DNA of 20,864 nt, from assembly GCA_000444245.1 (NCBI GenBank), contig ATSW01016053.1:1-20864 (forward strand). The letters are read 5' to 3'. The notes under the pieces are model-generated. The model searched no databases. It was not told the origin of the DNA and worked only from the letters and a program-made list of their open reading frames with translations. The DNA comes from Botryllus schlosseri. Taxonomy: Eukaryota; Chordata; Ascidiacea; Stolidobranchia; Styelidae. Every line of letters begins with the position of its first letter. Position 1 is the stretch's first letter. The translations under genes and the position numbers were made by a program. Of the stretch, positions 18,848 to 20,864 are shown one piece after another.

Positions 18848-18999
18848 GTATATTGTATATACCTCCGATTTAGCAAACACTGGGCACAAGTGCTCATGCA
18901 CATTGTACAACATTCATAGCCATACTTGTTATCTTTTACTTCTCTCTTCGCGAACATCGTTATTCGCTTTTAATTCGTTGTCCATTTTCCTCCAAACAG

Positions 19000-19067
19000 A
19001 TTCAATCGCTGGTGGCAAACGATGACGCAACCACTCCAACCCAAACGTATAATCTGATTACGTCATA
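19000..19067 (+). CDS. Exon of a second gene: ZP-like segment, part 1
   Basis: This 68-nt exon sits between a clear acceptor (TTTTCCTCCAAACAG) and a consensus donor GTAAGT. Only one frame is open across it. It starts in phase 0 and reads IQSLVANDDATTPTQTYNLI, then T-S and two bases of a Tyr codon completed by the next exon. In ZP domains the region C-x-A-T-P ... Y-x-L-I opens the C-terminal half, and ATTPTQTYNLI fits that pattern except that the cysteine before A-T is Asp. The match was made by eye and no profile search was run. The gene runs opposite to the CCP-TSP1 gene. Confidence 0.55.
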
Positions 19068-19169
19068 GTAAGTTTGTTATTACACGAATATTCCAAGCGC
19101 TATAAAAACTAATAGAGTTCGGAAGAAAACATTCGACGACAAAATATGCTATTACCGGACAGCCAACAG

Positions 19170-19398
19170 TTTGACGATGGGTTTTGTGTTATTTAACGGA
19201 GCCGTCTCTTATAGTTGTAACATGGACGAAGACGCGGGGTCAAGCTATACACCAGGAACCGCAATAACGACATACATGTTCCCAGCTTTCCAATGGAGTG
19301 ACCATACAACAGAAATGTTCCTAACAGTAACTTACACTTTATGCGACATAACTGGCTCGTGCCCTGACGTGAGTATGAATGTTCGAGTGTTCACTTAA
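19170..19398 (+). CDS. Terminal exon of a second gene: ZP-like segment, part 2
   Basis: The exon begins after the acceptor GACAGCCAACAG, completes a Tyr codon left by the upstream exon across a 102-bp intron, and runs for 76 codons to TAA. Readable landmarks are LTMGFVLFNGAVSYSCNMDE, then TTYMFPAFQWSD, then LTVTYTLCDITGSCPDVS. In ZP domains the pattern F-x-F-x-x-F/W ... V-x-L-C-D ... S-x-C is typical of the ZP-C half, so this is a plausible but cysteine-poor ZP-C. The protein ends about 13 residues after LCDITGSC, with no furin-type site, hydrophobic patch or membrane segment, which ZP proteins normally carry. It could be a shortened or secreted variant, or a decaying copy. Confidence 0.55.
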
Positions 19399-19622
19399 GT
19401 TGGTACGGGCGACTCATATCATTTTACGTGAATTCACACAGCTATGCGCTTCTTCTGGTCGACGCCGTAGAGGCCTCGCTTTACTCTCCGATCAGCCTAC
19501 TGAGACGCAGACGCTCGGACCTTGGAACGTTGTTGCTTGAGAACAACCCTGTCGCCGATAACCGAACAATCACAAAACTTTATTACATTGTATAAACGGA
19601 ATGTTTTATATGATATAATTTT

Positions 19623-19628
19623 AATAAA
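19623..19628 (+). promoter_or_regulatory. Poly(A) signal AATAAA downstream of the ZP-like exon
   Basis: A perfect AATAAA lies 225 bp after the TAA of the ZP-like terminal exon, in AT-rich sequence and on the same strand. Its position suits a 3' UTR end. The hexamer also occurs by chance, so its use is inferred from context. Confidence 0.45.
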
Positions 19629-19778
19629 CGGGATTCATGACGTGCAAAAATATTTTTGCTTCCTCGGTCCTATACGCGATTACAACAAGCAGGTCGTATT
19701 CAAACGAAAGTAAAGGGGCGGTTACTTTGATTTACTGACGGTTTCTGACGTCACAGAAAATTCGGACTGCGCTTAGAC

Positions 19779-20514
19779 CAGTGGTTCTTAATCTTTTTGT
19801 CATCGCGGACCCCCTTTGGACCGTCGCGCACGGACCCCCAGATTCCATATACGTTTTAGTACAAATTTAGCTCTATAATCGTGAAACCGTCATCTGTCTG
19901 GTGCAAATATTAACTTTGGGCTATAGTGATAAACAGCAACAAAATGATCTTTCTCGAAAATAAAAATATACTACTTATGTAGAAATTAGGAAGATTTTTT
20001 TATTAAAAAGCGAATTCTGTAGCTGCACATCTTAAAATACGCGGCCGTGTCTTGAAAATCCGCGTCGTCAATTTGACAATTTCCACAACTATAAAGTGGT
20101 GACGAATGTAATAATAACGCATAACGCTTCAGATCACACCTTTGGGTATTATCGCAACATATATGGCACCATTGTCCGGCCCAGTCATTTTTAAGTTATT
20201 CACAGGAGAAAATGAATTTTTGCAAACAAATTTATTACAAAACCCCAACAAAACTTCTCTAAGCAGCAAAATGTTCGAACCAGTATGGACTATTGCAATT
20301 TATCGATTAAAATTAGTTTGCACAGTAGAATATTTCATCTCAGACTGCAATTCTGTTTATGTGAGTCCTGAAGTTTTAGCATTTAGGAATGGAAACAGCT
20401 TCGTGATTTCACTAATTTAAAAAAATACAAATTAGGTTGTGAACCATTTTGCAAATTTGGAGGTTTCGTGGACCCCTTGAAAATGCTTGGCGGACCCCCA
20501 GTTGAAAACCAATG
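19779..20514. mobile_element. hAT-type MITE with perfect target duplication
   Basis: The ends CAGTGGTTCTTAATC and, inverted, CATTGGTTTTCAACTGGGGG bracket the element, with perfect 8-bp duplications GCTTAGAC at 19771-19778 and 20515-20522. GGACCCCC and GCGGACCCCC blocks inside both ends are typical of a widespread hAT-derived MITE type. It is 736 bp long. The 92-codon open frame inside (20142-20420) shows no transposase motif. Confidence 0.87.
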
Positions 20515-20522
20515 GCTTAGAC

Positions 20523-20864
20523 TTTCATATGATTTGTGTAGCAATAAACTCTGCAAACTTCCGCATTGTCGATGTAATTGACCCTCGCATCAAAGAAGAC
20601 AGGCACGATCGCCACTAACGAATACAGAGGCATGTTTTTTTGTTTGTTTGTTTGTTTGTGGTACTCAAGGTGTTCGTCGACGATACTATGGTCATTTACA
20701 TCAGACCGATATTCTTCGTTTTTTCTGTAACTGCCGACTTATAGCACGGCCCACTTGTAGGCTTTTTGTAAGACATCGCTTACACGGATGAGGTTGCGAG
20801 GAGACAGAGGCATGGGCATGAATGACCATGACCGTAACAGCACTTCGTCAGCCCCCCACCCCCC
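20523..20864. other. No gene recognised at right edge
   Basis: Apart from the TTTG microsatellite and the terminal C run, nothing was recognised on either strand. Confidence 0.4.
20638..20659 (+). repeat. (TTTG)n microsatellite
   Basis: Five to six TTTG units in a row follow a T run. The window also ends in a C-rich run (20850-20864). Confidence 0.8.

Noticed and set aside
1-20864. Retroviral, LTR or Polinton-type fossil
   Set aside because: No long terminal direct repeats, reverse transcriptase, integrase, capsid or envelope-like frames were seen on either strand.

Overview
This window looks like nuclear DNA of a multicellular animal: genes are split into short exons with GT/AG introns, extracellular domains sit on separate exons, and the introns are full of small DNA transposons. 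Selectin-type sushi modules, thrombospondin-type modules and many hAT-type repeats would suit an invertebrate deuterostome, and a tunicate is plausible. The sequence alone does not prove this. Seven single ambiguous bases (N) clustered in one repeat suggest a draft or heterozygous assembly.

The main gene lies on the minus strand, from 15847 down to 4454, and is partial at both ends. Ten exons can be read: one Pro/Thr-rich linker, two sushi (CCP) domains with the six-cysteine selectin pattern, then seven thrombospondin type-1-like modules. Every exon starts with two bases of a split codon and ends with one (class 1-1), so all ten join in one frame: 1398 nt, 466 codons. The seven TSP1-like modules are unusual. 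They have four cysteines instead of six, and the exon borders are shifted so that each exon carries the last cysteine of the preceding module. No signal peptide, membrane anchor or stop was found, so the first and last exons lie outside the window or were missed.

On the plus strand, at about 18.8-19.4 kb, two well-delimited exons (19000-19067 and 19170-19398) and one doubtful exon resemble the C-terminal half of a ZP (zona pellucida) domain with few cysteines. A poly(A) signal lies at 19623. This appears to be the 3' end of a second gene.

Region by region: 1-1849 repeats and unexplained DNA; 1850-4362 a complete hAT-type element with GATTAC arrays; 4454-10464 the seven TSP1-like exons, with introns holding inverted-arm repeats, an AAGTA-rich repeat and a tRNA-derived SINE; 10465-13010 an intron with a GTTGCA-rich repeat split by a hAT element; 13011-15847 the CCP and linker exons around an intron that is nearly all transposon; 15848-18442 repeats including a long foldback; 18443-19640 the ZP-like gene end; 19779-20514 a hAT MITE with a perfect target duplication. 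No retroviral, LTR or Polinton-like element, rRNA, CRISPR array or intact transposase was recognised.
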